Below are positions 10,017-21,415 of a stretch of 64,000 nucleotides of DNA, one piece after another. The notes beneath the pieces were generated by a model. It ran no database searches. It saw only the letters and a program-made list of their open reading frames with translations, and had not been told where the DNA came from. Both the position numbers and the translations under genes were made by a program. The stretch is from positions 28,738,189 to 28,802,188 of the forward strand of contig CAKAKS010000060.1 in NCBI GenBank assembly GCA_916700875.1, in the 5' to 3' direction. Positions within the stretch are counted from its first letter, which is position 1. Every line of letters begins with the position of its first letter. This DNA is from Sebastes aleutianus (taxonomy: Eukaryota; Chordata; Actinopteri; Perciformes; Sebastidae).

Positions 10017-12676
10017 GTTAAACCTCTCCCACTTTAACGCTCGCTTGATTCAGCGTTGCCACCTCTCTCACGCTGTCTCTCTCATTACAGTCTTCCTCTC
10101 GGCACGCACAATTAAACCTTACTCTCGCTAAATCAAATCAATCCTCCGTGGCCACGGGTCTTGGAGTAGCTTGTGCCCTTTGCTGCTCCTGATTTTTACT
10201 GCTACTCTTTATGACTGTAAATCTTTAATATAAGGGTGCAGAGAGGCTTTTCAGACTCCCTATTGCCTTCAGGTTGTGGATGAATGTTTGACAAAATAAG
10301 GCACAATACATTATTGATTTTGCATTTTTCTAGGCAAGGTGTAGATTACATACCGTTTATATTTATTCAGCATGTAAAGTTAGAACGTGCTGCAGGACTG
10401 GGAAACACACGTAGTACCGAATGTGCTCAGTAAATCTTAATTTTATGATCCTGTGCGGTGACTTTGTTCATGTTTTCCCCACTAGAGAGCTTGATTTGTC
10501 CTTCTAACGTCTCCCACAAATCACAGTTCATGCATCAACTGCAGGTATTTGGTGAAGTTGTACCGCAGGACTACTCTGCACTGTTCTTTCTCCCCCTGAC
10601 TTTGGTTGATTGATCCCTCCCACATTCACTCCCTCATCTGATGAAAATTGATTTGTTCTGTTTGGATTTTCACTCCGCTTTTCGCCTCAGAGAGTTTTCA
10701 CTGCAATGTCAGCTGTATATTTTCTCCCAGTGTGTCCCGGTCATAAAAGAAAAGGCCACACACCCGGGCCCCAGACAACAGGCGAAGGTCGATACAAATG
10801 TTATTGAAACTGGCTATTGATATTCCCCATGCTGACTGCCCGCCCACTTAGGCAGGGAGCCGTTTCTTCTCTGCACACTAAGCATGGAGGTTTTCCTCTC
10901 GTAGTGGGTGTTCTGCTCATTCATGTTTTCACTGTGTGAGCCTGAAAACCGCTTGAGTCCCTTGTCACTTCTTATTTTTATGCCTCCTCAGTTCAGTCAT
11001 GATTGGTTCGCTGCATGCATAGCTGTCAAAGTGACATCTTAATGCAAAGTCAGGCCCCAGTCTGACTTTTGAAGCTCCTCCGCTTGAAATTTCAATTCAA
11101 CCACTGAATGGTTTACATTTTCCTGGGTGTATGCATCGCTTTCAGGAGGAAATATTCTCTGCTTGGCTCATTGCAGCGCATGAAGCAACACAGAAAGGAT
11201 ATGTGGGTTAATACAATCCACTTAAGGCTGATGCTAGGAGCTCATTAATAAAACATGGACGTTAGTGTAGAAATGTGAGAATCCCATGTGAGTTTGCTCT
11301 TTCCATGTTCAACGCCACTTTAATATGGAGAGTGGCCAGAGTCCAGAGTGCATCAATATGAATATATAATATACAGATCATCCATAAAAAGGGTCATAAT
11401 CAACTGTCATGTCAATACGGAAAACATAAGTGAAATGGTTTGAGTTTTTCTGTGACAGTTTATGTAAATCCAGGAATATATCAGGCTTGTCAGTGGTCTG
11501 AATGCTGTTGGCTATTTGTGGTGCTTAGTTTAAAGATTGTTGATGCTTTACAGGTTCATTGATGCAGTCTGTGATTAAACATGATTCGCAAATAAGGTTT
11601 TACTCAGTTAAGTTTGGATTTAAAGCTGCACAAGGCAACATAACAGCCTGGAGACTCTAATAGACGACAAGAGATATCTGGCTTTATAACTTATTCAATT
11701 ATGTTAATGTTAGCTATAAATCTTTGAATTAGATGTCAGTAAACTCCATCCTCATGTTTGCAAACCTGGCCTGGATCAGGATTGCTTTATAAATATATAT
11801 AGAAAGTTGGATCACTGGGTCAATAAATGTAGCTGGACAGAATTCACTCCTGCTGCTGTTTAGGAAACAGTTTGTATTTTGTTTGTACTGTACTATTTCA
11901 AATCTTCAATTCATGTCGGCAGATTTCCTTTCTTGTTTCTAACCCGGCCACATGTCGATCAAAGTATGCCAAGTTGATACTTACTTGCGCAAGTTTGGAG
12001 AATGTATCCTTCCTAAGTTGTCTCGGGGAGAACAGACGTCTTGAGAAAACAAGCACGTCTCCACAATTCAAAAATGAGCTGTGCGCTTGACATCGCGCCA
12101 TCAATTAAGACGCACAGATGTTCATTTTCCCAGCTGCTCCGACGTCTCTCTGCTGAAGTGTAGTTTGTAGGGTGATAATCTAAATCTTGCAATGAATCTT
12201 TCAGCCCCTCAAGTTTATTCTCATTGCCCAAATTACCACCAAGTGTAGCTCATGTTCTCCTCACGTTTGGAGTTTGGTTTTGGGATTTATTCCTCAATCA
12301 CAAATGTACCAAGGAGGACAAAACAATGCACACTGAACAACATAATTTAATTTGGGTAAATAAACCAATATAATAATAAGAAAAGGCTCTTTACGTTGAT
12401 ATAAAGTAACACAAACAGGGTGATAAATGGGAAATGCTGTTGCAATTATAGAGGGGATGAGGATATCTTGGTACCATTAAGGTTTCATTTTTAATAAAAG
12501 AGCTATATAGGGTTAATTTGTTTTACATGGTGTGCTAATATAATAGGCTAATATCAGTGCAGTACCTTTATAAAAGATTCCCCTGATATGACTATCATCA
12601 GTAATTGCCTGTTATTAAAATTCCTTCTATTCTTTTATGTAACACCATGAAATTACATCTGAAAATACTGTGATTC

Positions 12677-13027
12677 AATACCTGGAAACACAGATGGTAG
12701 TTTCTGAGTTACAGCGTTTACCCATAAACACATATGGAATTTTAGAAAGTTATAACCATCAATTAAATGCAAGAACAAAACCACCTGTTTTGGCTTTCAA
12801 CATTTAAAGTGTTTACATTGTTGGCCAGAAGCGTTACCTGGAAACACAGATGGTAGTTTCTCAGTAACAAAGTTTACCTGGAAACACATCTGGAATTTTC
12901 AAATAAATAACCAATAAACCAAATTTGGAAATGCAAAACCATCTGTTTTAACTTTCAACAGAAGACTTAAGACCCAGAAAGCCAAAACCAAGGAATCATT
13001 ACCTGGAAACACAGATGGTAGTTTTTT
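12677..13027 (+). repeat. Tandem repeat, unit about 160 bp, 2.1 copies
   Basis: The phrase ACCTGGAAACACAGATGGTA recurs at 12680, 12836 and 13001. Between them the same order of motifs repeats: GTTTACC, AAACACAT.TGGAATTTT, ACCATCTGTTTT and CTTTCAACA. This makes two diverged head-to-tail units and the start of a third. It has no coding frame. Confidence 0.85.
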
Positions 13028-14590
13028 ATGTGATAACTGAATCGTGTCTGGCTTTTTCCTTCATTTTTATACCTCAGTTTCAGCATCATTTTTTATAATT
13101 ACTGATGTTGGTTTACCGAAACACCATTAGCATTAAACATGACTATAATATTACTTCACTATCACTAGCATAGTACCCTAGTTTCTTCATTATATGATAT
13201 ATTTACTAAGATTATACACTATAATTATACCATTATCATTAAGAGCATGTTGATATGATATATCCTTATTATTGTGAGCAGATTACAGTATAATTACCCC
13301 ATTTTGTTTCTCCCCATTGTTACCTTCTTACTAAAGTTAAACCCCAATCTGCGACTTCATATAAGTGCCACTGTAAGTAAAAAAAATAAATACAAAAATT
13401 ACGCAGCCGCAGGAGGGGGCAATATTCTGAGAAAAAAATCAGAATTCCCGATATTAAATTTGTAAATTTACGAGAAAAAAAATAAATATTCTCTGAGATT
13501 ATAAAGTAATAAATTTGTGAAGAAAAAAAAACTCGTAAAAAAATGGTGTTGTTTTTTGTTGTTGTCAAGGAACCACATTGCTTCAATTTGCAAGGTTAGA
13601 TCAAACTCATCACACCACAGCCCCTTGCCGAGTGTAATGACTGCAATGGATGACCTAATCAAATTATACTTTGCAATTGGATTTAACATTAAGAGAATAG
13701 AGTGGTGCAGGAATGAGTCCTAAAACCCGGAAATGAGTCAGCATTTTTGCACTTCCGGTTCCCTCGTCAAAAAGTCAAAAAGTTTTTTTCATAGGTTTTT
13801 AGTTAGATGCCTGAAATAAGGTCTGTGGTTAACACAAGCTTAAGAGATTTTAATGTTTTGTTCTACGATATAAAATACATCAGTAAATATCCCACTCATA
13901 AATTTTGAAGCTTTTACGTGTCTTAAAAGAAGGCGGTTGCTAACAAGTGGCTAAATGAGACTACTAAACGTCATCACGCCGACTCGACTGCCTTTACAGC
14001 CTCGTTGTGTATACTCGCGCTCATGCGACTGTGGTGTAGTTTGTTTAAAGCCTAACGTTAGCTTTTTACTTCTGGCATTGCATTTACTCTTCAAAAATCA
14101 TAGAAGTGGTGTTCATTAGTGAAGATTATTGCTGAACAAGATGTTTAAGTATCATAAACGCTTGTTTGCCACACAGCCTATTTATGTGTATTAATCCAAA
14201 ATGGAAAAATCCCATTGTTTTTTGTCAAGGTGCGACGCTAACTTCCTGGTTGGCCTGCAAAAATAGGTCATCCCTTCACCACTCTAGCATCCGGACTTTG
14301 AAGAGACTTTGCCGTAAATTGGGACTCTTAATTTTGAGTTTTTCTCAGGATATTTCCCCCCCTCCCTCGGCTCTGTAATTATAATTTTTTTAACCTACAA
14401 TGAACCTAATATGCCGTCATAATATTCTTACTCTGTTGCCATAATATTACCCCATTGTTAACTTGCTATTAGCTCGTACAATGTAAACTGACAATATGGG
14501 TGTATTGTATTTTAAAATGCATCTTCAGTCTGTCCTACTTTCTTTCCTCTCAGATTTGATTGTCTTATTTTCTATCACCGTTTCCTTCAG

Positions 14591-14785
14591 GCGAGGAGGT
14601 GGACAAGAATCTCTGCACGTCTTCCTCGGCTCCGGAGCCCGTGCCCTGCGAGGTGCCTTGCTCGCGGGACTGCGTGCTCAGTGATTGGACACCGTGGTCC
14701 ACTTGCTCTCAGACCTGCTCCAGTAAGACCATCGAGGGGAAGCAGATGAGGACACGTTCCATTCTGGCCTACAACGCCGGGGAAG
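14591..14785 (+). CDS. thsd7a: THSD7A exon: TSR end and canonical TSR
   Basis: This exon reads (G)EEVDKNLCTSSSAPEP, VPCEVPCSRDCVLSDW, TPWSTCSQTCSSKTIEGKQM, RTRSILAYNAGE(G). The start closes the preceding TSR. DCVLSDWTPWSTCSQTC then opens a canonical one: WxxWxxC for C-mannosylation, and CSQTC, which lacks the following Gly of the strict O-fucosylation consensus. RTRS is the stacking arginine strand. Human THSD7A has CVLSTWSTWSSCSHTCSGKT here. The acceptor is TTCCTTCAG|GC and the donor is GAAG|GTGAGT; the exon enters with two Gly bases and leaves one. Confidence 0.97.
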
Positions 14786-16067
14786 GTGAGTCTCACCTGC
14801 AGACACAGTCTCCTGCGCCATCGTGTATGGAAATATATGCAGATGAGGCCTGGATATTGGCTTAGTCATGGCCTTTCAAGTCATCCTTTGCTGTCACTCA
14901 CTGAATGTCTGGATTTCACACTTGTCTGCATGTGCATTTGTCCTTATCTCAAACAGTGTGCTTATCAGTCCTAGTGATTATTTCCGTTGGTCTGTCTCCT
15001 CGTCTGACACTTACTTTTTATCTGTTTCTAAGATCATTTCCCCGCATACGCTCTGGTTTAAATCTCTGTGTGCGTCTGCTTGTCTTTCTGTCTTTCTTTT
15101 TGTCATGTCTCCAAACATTTTCCTGCGTCTTATCTCTCTGTGTGTGTGTGTGTGTGTTTGTGTGTTTTCCTCACAGTCACTGCGATGGTTGTGGCGTGGA
15201 TCACAGTGATGGAGGGTAACAGTTGTAATTAGAGTTTAGCTGGTAGCTGTTTTAAACCTCTAGCTGTGTGTCTGTACACGTAGCAAAATGTAAATTGTTA
15301 GCTTGTTTTGAGTTTTAAAAACGACATTATCATAACAGCTTTAGGGTGACTTATAATTGATTTAAATTAAATTCAGCCAGTTGTATTACAGTCAGGGCTT
15401 GTTGGCCATGTGTGAAATAGCTTGAATGTGTTTTCCGTTGTTCTGCAGTTGTATTACTTTCTGTACTGCATGTCTCACCTGCCACATTAACATATTTCAT
15501 ATCTGTATTTATTAAAGGTCTTTCTCGGGTGCCAAGGTTTCCAGAACTTTTTGGTAAACTTTGATGTTAGACTAGAAATGTAGTAGCTGTACTTGTAGTA
15601 GCTTTAGAATGGTTGAGAAATTCAGGAAATCACATCAAACAATGTCCTGTAGGGATGCATGATATACTGTATATCGGGCCTGATAAATTATCAGCCAATA
15701 ATGGGACATTTAGAGTGTTATGTATTATTCCGATTATGAAATTAAAGCCGATAAATTATCGGCTGATAATACGAAGCCAAATTGCTTTCATTGATTTAAC
15801 AAGTGCAGCATCTACACAGACAGAGAAGAAGAAGAGCAACAAGCGCAGCTCGCTGACTAGAGAGCCAAACATGTCATAGCCGGTGTGGATGTTTTTCACA
15901 GTTTCAGAACAAGACAACACGATTGCAGTTTGCAATATATGTTTTTTGATGTACTTTACTCGACAAAACACTTGTTTTTGTTGTGTTAACATTAGTGATG
16001 TCAGATAGATTTGCTTAAGTGAAAGCTATGGAATATTAAATCATCCATCTTTGTTCACTACATCTTA

Positions 16068-17091
16068 AGGCCCTGACACACCAAGCTGACGGTCGGCCGT
16101 CGGCCAGTTTAGGGCCAGAGGTGAGCGTCTGTCGGCATAGTTTTTGAGGTGTGCCCCACATCGTTGGGGCGGCTGTGGCTCAGAGGTATATGAGGTTGTC
16201 CACCAATCAGAAGGTCGGTGGTTCGATCCCCGGCTGCTCCAGGTCACATGTCGATGTGTCCTTGAACAAGACACTTAACCCCAAATTGCTCCCGAAGGCA
16301 TAGCCATCGGTGTGTGAATGAGTATTTAGATTAGATCCTGATGGGCAAAGTTGGCACCTTAACAGCCTCTGCCATCAGTGTATGAATGTGTGTGTGAATT
16401 CTGACATGTAGTGTAAATAAATTTGAGTGGTCGGAAGACTAGAAAAGAGCTATATAAGTCCAAGTCCATTTGCCATATACCATCGTTGGCTCTAGCCTGT
16501 CCGTGTCGTTTTTTTCGGACGATTCAGCATGTTGAATCGGCGGTGGCGCTCGTCAGTAAGAGAAATCACTCTGATTGGCTGTTCAGCTTAAACGAATCAG
16601 TGCACGAGAAGAGAAACAGACGTGAGGAAACTACAGTAAGTAAAGTCAAGAGGAAAAACACAGAAGGCTCTTCTCATATTTCATCTTCATCTCATCTGAT
16701 CATTCCAATACACGGATATTTTCGCAACAATATGGCCATCTGGAATGAAGCTAAGTGGTGAGTGAGAGTGGTGTGAAAATGGTCGGCAAACGCTGCTTTG
16801 TTTCATGTACGTATCATAACAACGGCTTGTATATCCGCCGTCCTCGGTCTTCCGGTTTCCCTTTTTGAATGACGAATACAGGCTACTGCGACGTGCTGGT
16901 GTGGAGAGTTATTTCCTCTCACACAGGCGCAGAACGTACGTGGTAGTTGGCCGTCGGCTGTAGTCTTTGCGGCGTGTTCAAGTTCAACCTTTTTGCCAAG
17001 ACGTGAGGCGACGTGAGGCGACGTGAGGCGACGCAACGGTCAGCCTTCGTAGCCGCTAGTTCTTCGATGTTGGGTTGGTGTGTCTGGGCCC
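16068..17091. mobile_element. PIF/Harbinger-like MITE, middle layer of the nest
   Basis: AGGCCCTGACACACCAA at 16068 and TTGGTGTGTCTGGGCCC ending at 17091 are inverted repeats with few mismatches. Both ends abut TTA (16065-16067 and 17092-17094), the usual PIF/Harbinger target duplication. Near the right end there are three copies of GACGTGAGGC (about 17000-17030). No transposase is seen; the open frame over 16490-16760 is not homologous to anything I recognise. Confidence 0.7.
16168..16480 (+). mobile_element. tRNA-derived SINE, inner layer of the nest
   Basis: The head GGCGGCTGTGGCTCAGAGG and GGTTCGATCCC give Pol III A- and B-box matches. The body CTTGAACAAGACACTTAACC and the tail GAAAAGAGCTATATAAGTCC are typical of fish tRNA-SINEs with an L2-like 3' end. 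It is flanked by perfect 9-bp copies of CATCGTTGG (16159-16167 and 16481-16489). It is full length and fairly intact. Confidence 0.85.
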
Positions 17092-18166
17092 TTAGCCTTC
17101 ACTCTCAGGTGTGCATAAACTACAGGTTTTGAACTTCTTTTTAAAATTAAAAAATGTGATTGAACATTATCGGTTGTCTTATTGGTGTCGGCCACGAGAC
17201 GCAGGTAATTATCAGTTATCAGTGTCGGCTGAAAATAATTCATATCGTGCATCCCTAATATCCTGCTGTCTGTTCAGACACACATCTTTATGACATACTG
17301 AACATATACTCACACACGTACTCAAGAACAATAGCTTTGTCTCTCCACCACAGGTTCCCCCGCAGAGTAGATTATCTGATTAGATTTTGAGCTCCTTAGC
17401 AGATTTTGCAGCTCCTGTGTTGCATATTAATGAAGAACAAAAAAATGTTGAAACTACAGGAACTTCTCAAAGCTTCCAGATACAGGGTTCATATTAATAA
17501 GCAACCAACATGTTGGCATAAAATCCTGTGCTAATTAATACATTAATATGCCTAATTAATGACCTATTTAGCATAACTGCTTACATTTAATTCCCAGTGA
17601 TTATTATGGGACTTTGTGAAGCCCAAGTGCCTCTTACTCTTTCAGCTGACTGATAGTCAAGACGCATGCTAAGTGAGAATGGCCCCAGCTCTTTGTGAAC
17701 GAGCCAGCAAACTGTAATTTATCCTGCAGCAAACATGAATAACTGGCCTTGGTTTGTTATGTGGTTTGTTTCCTGTAAGCTGTTTCACATTTCCCCTCAT
17801 TGTCCAACATGCAGCTTTTCTAGGTCATTGTTCAGCAAAAGCTCATTTGAGGCACCATGTCATGCTAGTGTCGGGAACGGCTAGCATCGTCATCGTTGTT
17901 AGTCAGCTAAGTTGGCATGGCGCAGTCAGCAGAGCGGTAGTCATGCTCAGTAACCATTAGGGTGAGATTTGTCTGAGTTGGCAGTCTGTGATTCAGGCCC
18001 AACTGTCGTGTACACCGCCGCTCATTACGGAGCTGGCTCTCTGTCAACTCCGGCAGCAAAATACAGGTGTGGAGGACTCACAGTCCCGCGATGCCTCTCA
18101 ATCTTTGCTGAAAGCCCTAAGTGTCGGCAGTTACTCTAAACCAGAGAGAGCTCCATCAATACGACC

Positions 18167-18201
18167 GACTGACTGACTGACTGACTGACTGACTGACTGA
18201 C
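18167..18201 (+). repeat. (GACT)n microsatellite
   Basis: A run of about nine GACT units, ending in CGACTCAC. Confidence 0.95.
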
Positions 18202-18571
18202 GACTCACAAGAGAAATGAGAGAGAGATAGGCACAAATAGAGGAAGAAGATTTCCACATGCAAAGAGCTCCATACAGTCTGTAAACACACCTATATGTCT
18301 GTAGCTACCAATACAAGTAAATAAGATTAAATAGAAATCCATAAAACCTCTGCTATAATGCTGTTTTGTTTGTTTTTTTTACCGGGAATTGTGGCAGATA
18401 ATTACTGAGTGCAGGTTTGCCCTTGAAGTCCAGCTCTGTGGCACAGAGTTAAATGAACTGTGTGGAGGCCAGACTGCCAGAATTAATGGCATAAACATTT
18501 TGGTAATGATAAAATGTAGCACCTTTTAAGCAAGAACTTATATTGGTAGAAAAGTACACATGTGCATTTAT

Positions 18572-18879
18572 TAGGGCTGTCAAAGTTAACGTGATCGCAA
18601 CTTGCGATTTTTAGGTTATAGTGGGCTCATGTTTTAAAGCTAGAGTGAAGATACTGGTATCATATGAAACTAAGAAACCTAAGGAATCCATTAGTACCAA
18701 CCATGTCATACTATCTTGTCGTGACGGAGGCTTAAATAACGCTCCAAACTTACACTAAATTCTGCTGAAATTCCTTTAAAAGAAACAAAATGTGCAATTA
18801 ATTTGTGATTAATTGTGATTAACTATGGACAGTCATGCGATTAATTGCAATTAAATGTTTAAGTTGATTGTCAGCCCTA
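18572..18879. mobile_element. GGGCTGTCAA-family element (copy 2, internally deleted)
   Basis: The ends TAGGGCTGTCAAAGTTAACG and GATTGTCAGCCCTA are flanked by GCATTTAT (18564-18571) and TCATTTAT (18880-18887), 7 of 8 bases alike. It is 308 bp against about 700 bp for copies 1 and 4, so an internal part is missing. Confidence 0.75.
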
Positions 18880-20382
18880 TCATTTATAGGTACATACTGG
18901 CTGTATTAATAGTTGTTGAATTAAGATTTACAGTAAATTCAGAAGGTAAGAACAACTTTTGTGGGGAGGGTTATCTGTATTCAGACTTGTGCTTTTCATA
19001 AGCTTAAATTGATTTCTGGGCGGCATCTTCAGAATATCGAAATCACACACATCCAGCTCACACCTCCAAAGTCTCCAGGATTTTCTTGAGTTGAGTGTTT
19101 CTGGGAATTGGGGTTTTCATTACAGTAAGTGTAGCCTGTAACATCAAAACAAGCACTTAACCCCAAAAGCATTTGGCAATAGAATAAGAGGATTGATGAT
19201 ACAAATATAACATACACAAAAGCCAGGGACTTTAAGCACGAAGCAGTAACAATGACATTGATAAAAATGAAATGGAAAATAAGATAACACTATGAGCATT
19301 TGGTTGTGTTGAACATTCACAGTTAAACACATAAAATCCAGCAGCTTCAGATAAATCAATCAACTCAAGCATCAGTGTGTAGCCTCAGGAGAACAAATGC
19401 TCACATCTTGAGGTTTTAAACCTTGAAACATTTACAGCTACTTTACAAAGTTGTTTATAAGTGAAATTCCTTGCTGTTGCGGAGCATTAAAACTGACTGA
19501 ATTTGTTTGACCAGATTGGAAGATGTATGTTTCCACTTGATGACGATGAATGAATGCAATCCTGGTGTGCTCTTGCAAGTATAGCTATTATACCTTTACA
19601 TATAAGGTTTAAAGGCTGTTGAAAGCATTTGTTAAACAATAGAACAGCAGGGAACTCTTCTTATAAAGAGGTTTAATGTGAGTGAGTGTAGGTTTCATTC
19701 AGTGGGTCTCACAGATTCACGAGTTTCAAGGGAAAAACAAAAATCCGTTAACCCCAATTGTCAGACAGGTGTGTTGGATTTAATAGAGCTCCTTTCTGGA
19801 GTGTGCATCACATAGTAAAAAATGTGCTAAATAGCAGATAACTGTGGACACACCTCTCTTTTTCATTGTGCCCCATTTTGGGGAAAAAAAGCAGTATTCT
19901 TTTTTTTTTGAGTTGCATATTTTCATATCTAACACACACAATGTAACATTAGTACTCATTTTGACTTGTGTTCCTGACCACTCAATGAATGTCCAATATT
20001 CATCCCCCTTATAAGCTCTGCTTTGGTCTCCTCCCACTCCTGAGAGAAATATCTGGCTCTTCAGCTGCTAAATGCTCAACTATGTTCACCAACTAGTCAC
20101 TCACTTTGTCTGTCTGCTCATTGGTGCTGTGTCGGGAGTGTAAACTGGGTTTATCAGAGCTTTTTTTTGCTGAAAACAGAATGGTGAGAGTAAACCAAAA
20201 CAACAGTAAAGTTGTGGACCATAAACCTAAATCAATGAGTTGAAATAGACTAAAAGGTAGTGTAGAGTTAAAGGGAAACTACTGAGTCTGTTGGTTTGTG
20301 AGTAGAAGCTACTCCTTTCAGATTACACATAGTCATTTAATCCATTTAAAAAATTAAAAATATATTGATTGTTGCAGCTTTA

Positions 20383-21065
20383 ACTAATGGGGAAAACACC
20401 AATTTTTGAAATTGGTCCAGTATTGAGCGAGAGCGCTGCTAAACATGCTACAATGTAATTGCTCAGGGCAACTTCTCACCATCAATGAACGCATGTTTTT
20501 GACACTGACAGGTTCAGATTGTTATTATAAGTGTCTGACAACATAATGGAAACGACGCTACGGAGAAATGAAACGTTCTTCTTACTTTCGCTTTCTATTT
20601 GTTATTGTCATGTGACTTGTTGCCAGAAGACAACGATGGAAACGTGAGTGAGAGTTGATGAGGAGTGCCTGTGTTGTCAGCGTTTGTTGTGTTGGAGTAC
20701 AGAAAGCGTAGCTTAGTGTTACCTAAAAGACTTTCAATGTCATGGCTGATTTCAACGATGTGGATGCAACGCAAGATTTCACAATGAGGCTTCTCCAAGC
20801 GAGACGCACAATAACAAACAGACCGGATCAAGCGAAAGGTAAAGAAGAAGGTTGTATTTCTCTGTAGGGTCCTTTCCATAATGTTGTCAGACACCTATAA
20901 TAACAATCTGAGCCTGTTAGTGTCAGAAACTAGCACTTTTAGTGGACAGAAATTGATGATGAGGAGTTGTCCAATATGATTACATTGCAGCCTGTTTCGC
21001 GGCTGCTGGCTGCATTGCTCTCGCTCAATACTGGACCAATTTTAGAAATTGTTGTCCCCATTAGT
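20383..21065. mobile_element. Foldback element with long inverted repeats
   Basis: The left arm, from ACTAATGGGG (20383) to about 20565, pairs with the right arm, from about 20865 to CCCCATTAGT (21065). Matching pairs include ATTGGTCCAGTATTGAGCGA with its reverse complement at 21020-21045, and CAGATTGTTATTATAAGTGT with ACACCTATAATAACAATCTG near 20890. The arms are about 180 nt and imperfect; the spacer is about 300 nt. It lies 103 bp upstream of exon 21169-21415. Confidence 0.7.
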
Positions 21066-21168
21066 CACTTAGACACAAAAACATGGGAAAATAGGGTCCA
21101 GGTTGAATATTACCAAAGTTACCCTTTTCATCCATTCTTCATCTTCACTGTGTTTTGGTGTTCCTCAG

Positions 21169-21415
21169 GTGGCGCGCTGTGCCCAAACAGCAGCTCCCTC
21201 CAGGAGGTACGGAACTGTAACGAACACGCCTGTACAGTTTACCACTGGCAGACGGGCCCTTGGGGCCCTTGTACCGAAGACCCCTCCGCCTCGACCCTCA
21301 ACACCTCCACGGGAGTCCGAGCCAGCGGTGACGGTCAGGGTCCCTGCTCCATGGGAATGCAGACTCGTAAGGTCATCTGCGTCCGGGTCAACGTGGGACA
21401 GGTGCCACCAAAGAA
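21169..21415 (+). CDS. thsd7a: THSD7A exon: TSR end and next TSR
   Basis: This exon reads (G)GALCPNSSSLQEVRNC, NEHACTVYHWQTGPWGPC, TEDPSASTLNTSTGVRAS, then GPCSMGMQTRKVICVRVN and VGQVPPK(K). The first third ends one TSR. YHWQTGPWGPC...CSMGMQTRKVIC then starts the next, with the WxxxxWxxC spacing used by alternate repeats of this family. NSS and NTS are N-glycosylation sequons. The family match is very close (HWQTGPWGQC, VICVRVNVGQVGPKK in human). The acceptor is GTTCCTCAG|GT and the donor is AAAGAA|GTAAGC; the last codon is split AA|G (Lys). Confidence 0.98.

Larger units (their letters stand above)
9679..14590 (+). other. thsd7a: Intron between exons 9475-9678 and 14591-14785
   Basis: No coding sequence seen. 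It contains a (CT)n run at 9978-10013 and a tandem repeat of about 160 bp at 12677-13027. A GGAAATGAGTCAGC-type sequence, perhaps repetitive, begins near 13725. Positions 10020-12660 look like plain intron. The A-rich stretch 13370-13540 contains CTCGTAAA and GATTATAAAGT motifs resembling, in reverse, the minisatellite at 37285-37930. The acceptor is TTTCCTTCAG|GCG. Confidence 0.9.
15650..17257. mobile_element. hAT-like element, outer layer of a three-level nest
   Basis: The ends TAGGGATGCATGATAT and CATATCGTGCATCCCTA are inverted repeats. They are flanked by ATGTCCTG (15642-15649) and ATATCCTG (17258-17265), a 7-of-8 match fitting a hAT 8-bp duplication. The element's own sequence is 15650-16064 and 17095-17257 (TATCGGCCTGATAAATTATC-type termini). 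The middle is a later insertion. Non-coding. Confidence 0.75.
14786..21168 (+). other. thsd7a: Intron between exons 14591-14785 and 21169-21415
   Basis: No coding sequence seen. It contains the triple-nested transposon stack 15650-17257, a GACT run at 18167-18201, a short GGGCTGTCAA-family copy at 18572-18879 and a foldback element at 20383-21065 that ends 103 bp before the next exon. Positions 17270-18160 and 18900-20380 show nothing beyond ordinary intron. The acceptor is GGTGTTCCTCAG|GT. Confidence 0.9.

Noticed and set aside
13274..13540. Related copy of the 22-bp minisatellite
   Set aside because: Only a few phrases (CTCGTAAA, TTATAAAGT) resemble it in reverse and there is no regular period, so I did not list it as a feature.
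16423..16761. 112-codon open frame in the nested transposons
   Set aside because: It crosses the SINE tail and the Harbinger-like interior and matches no protein family I know.
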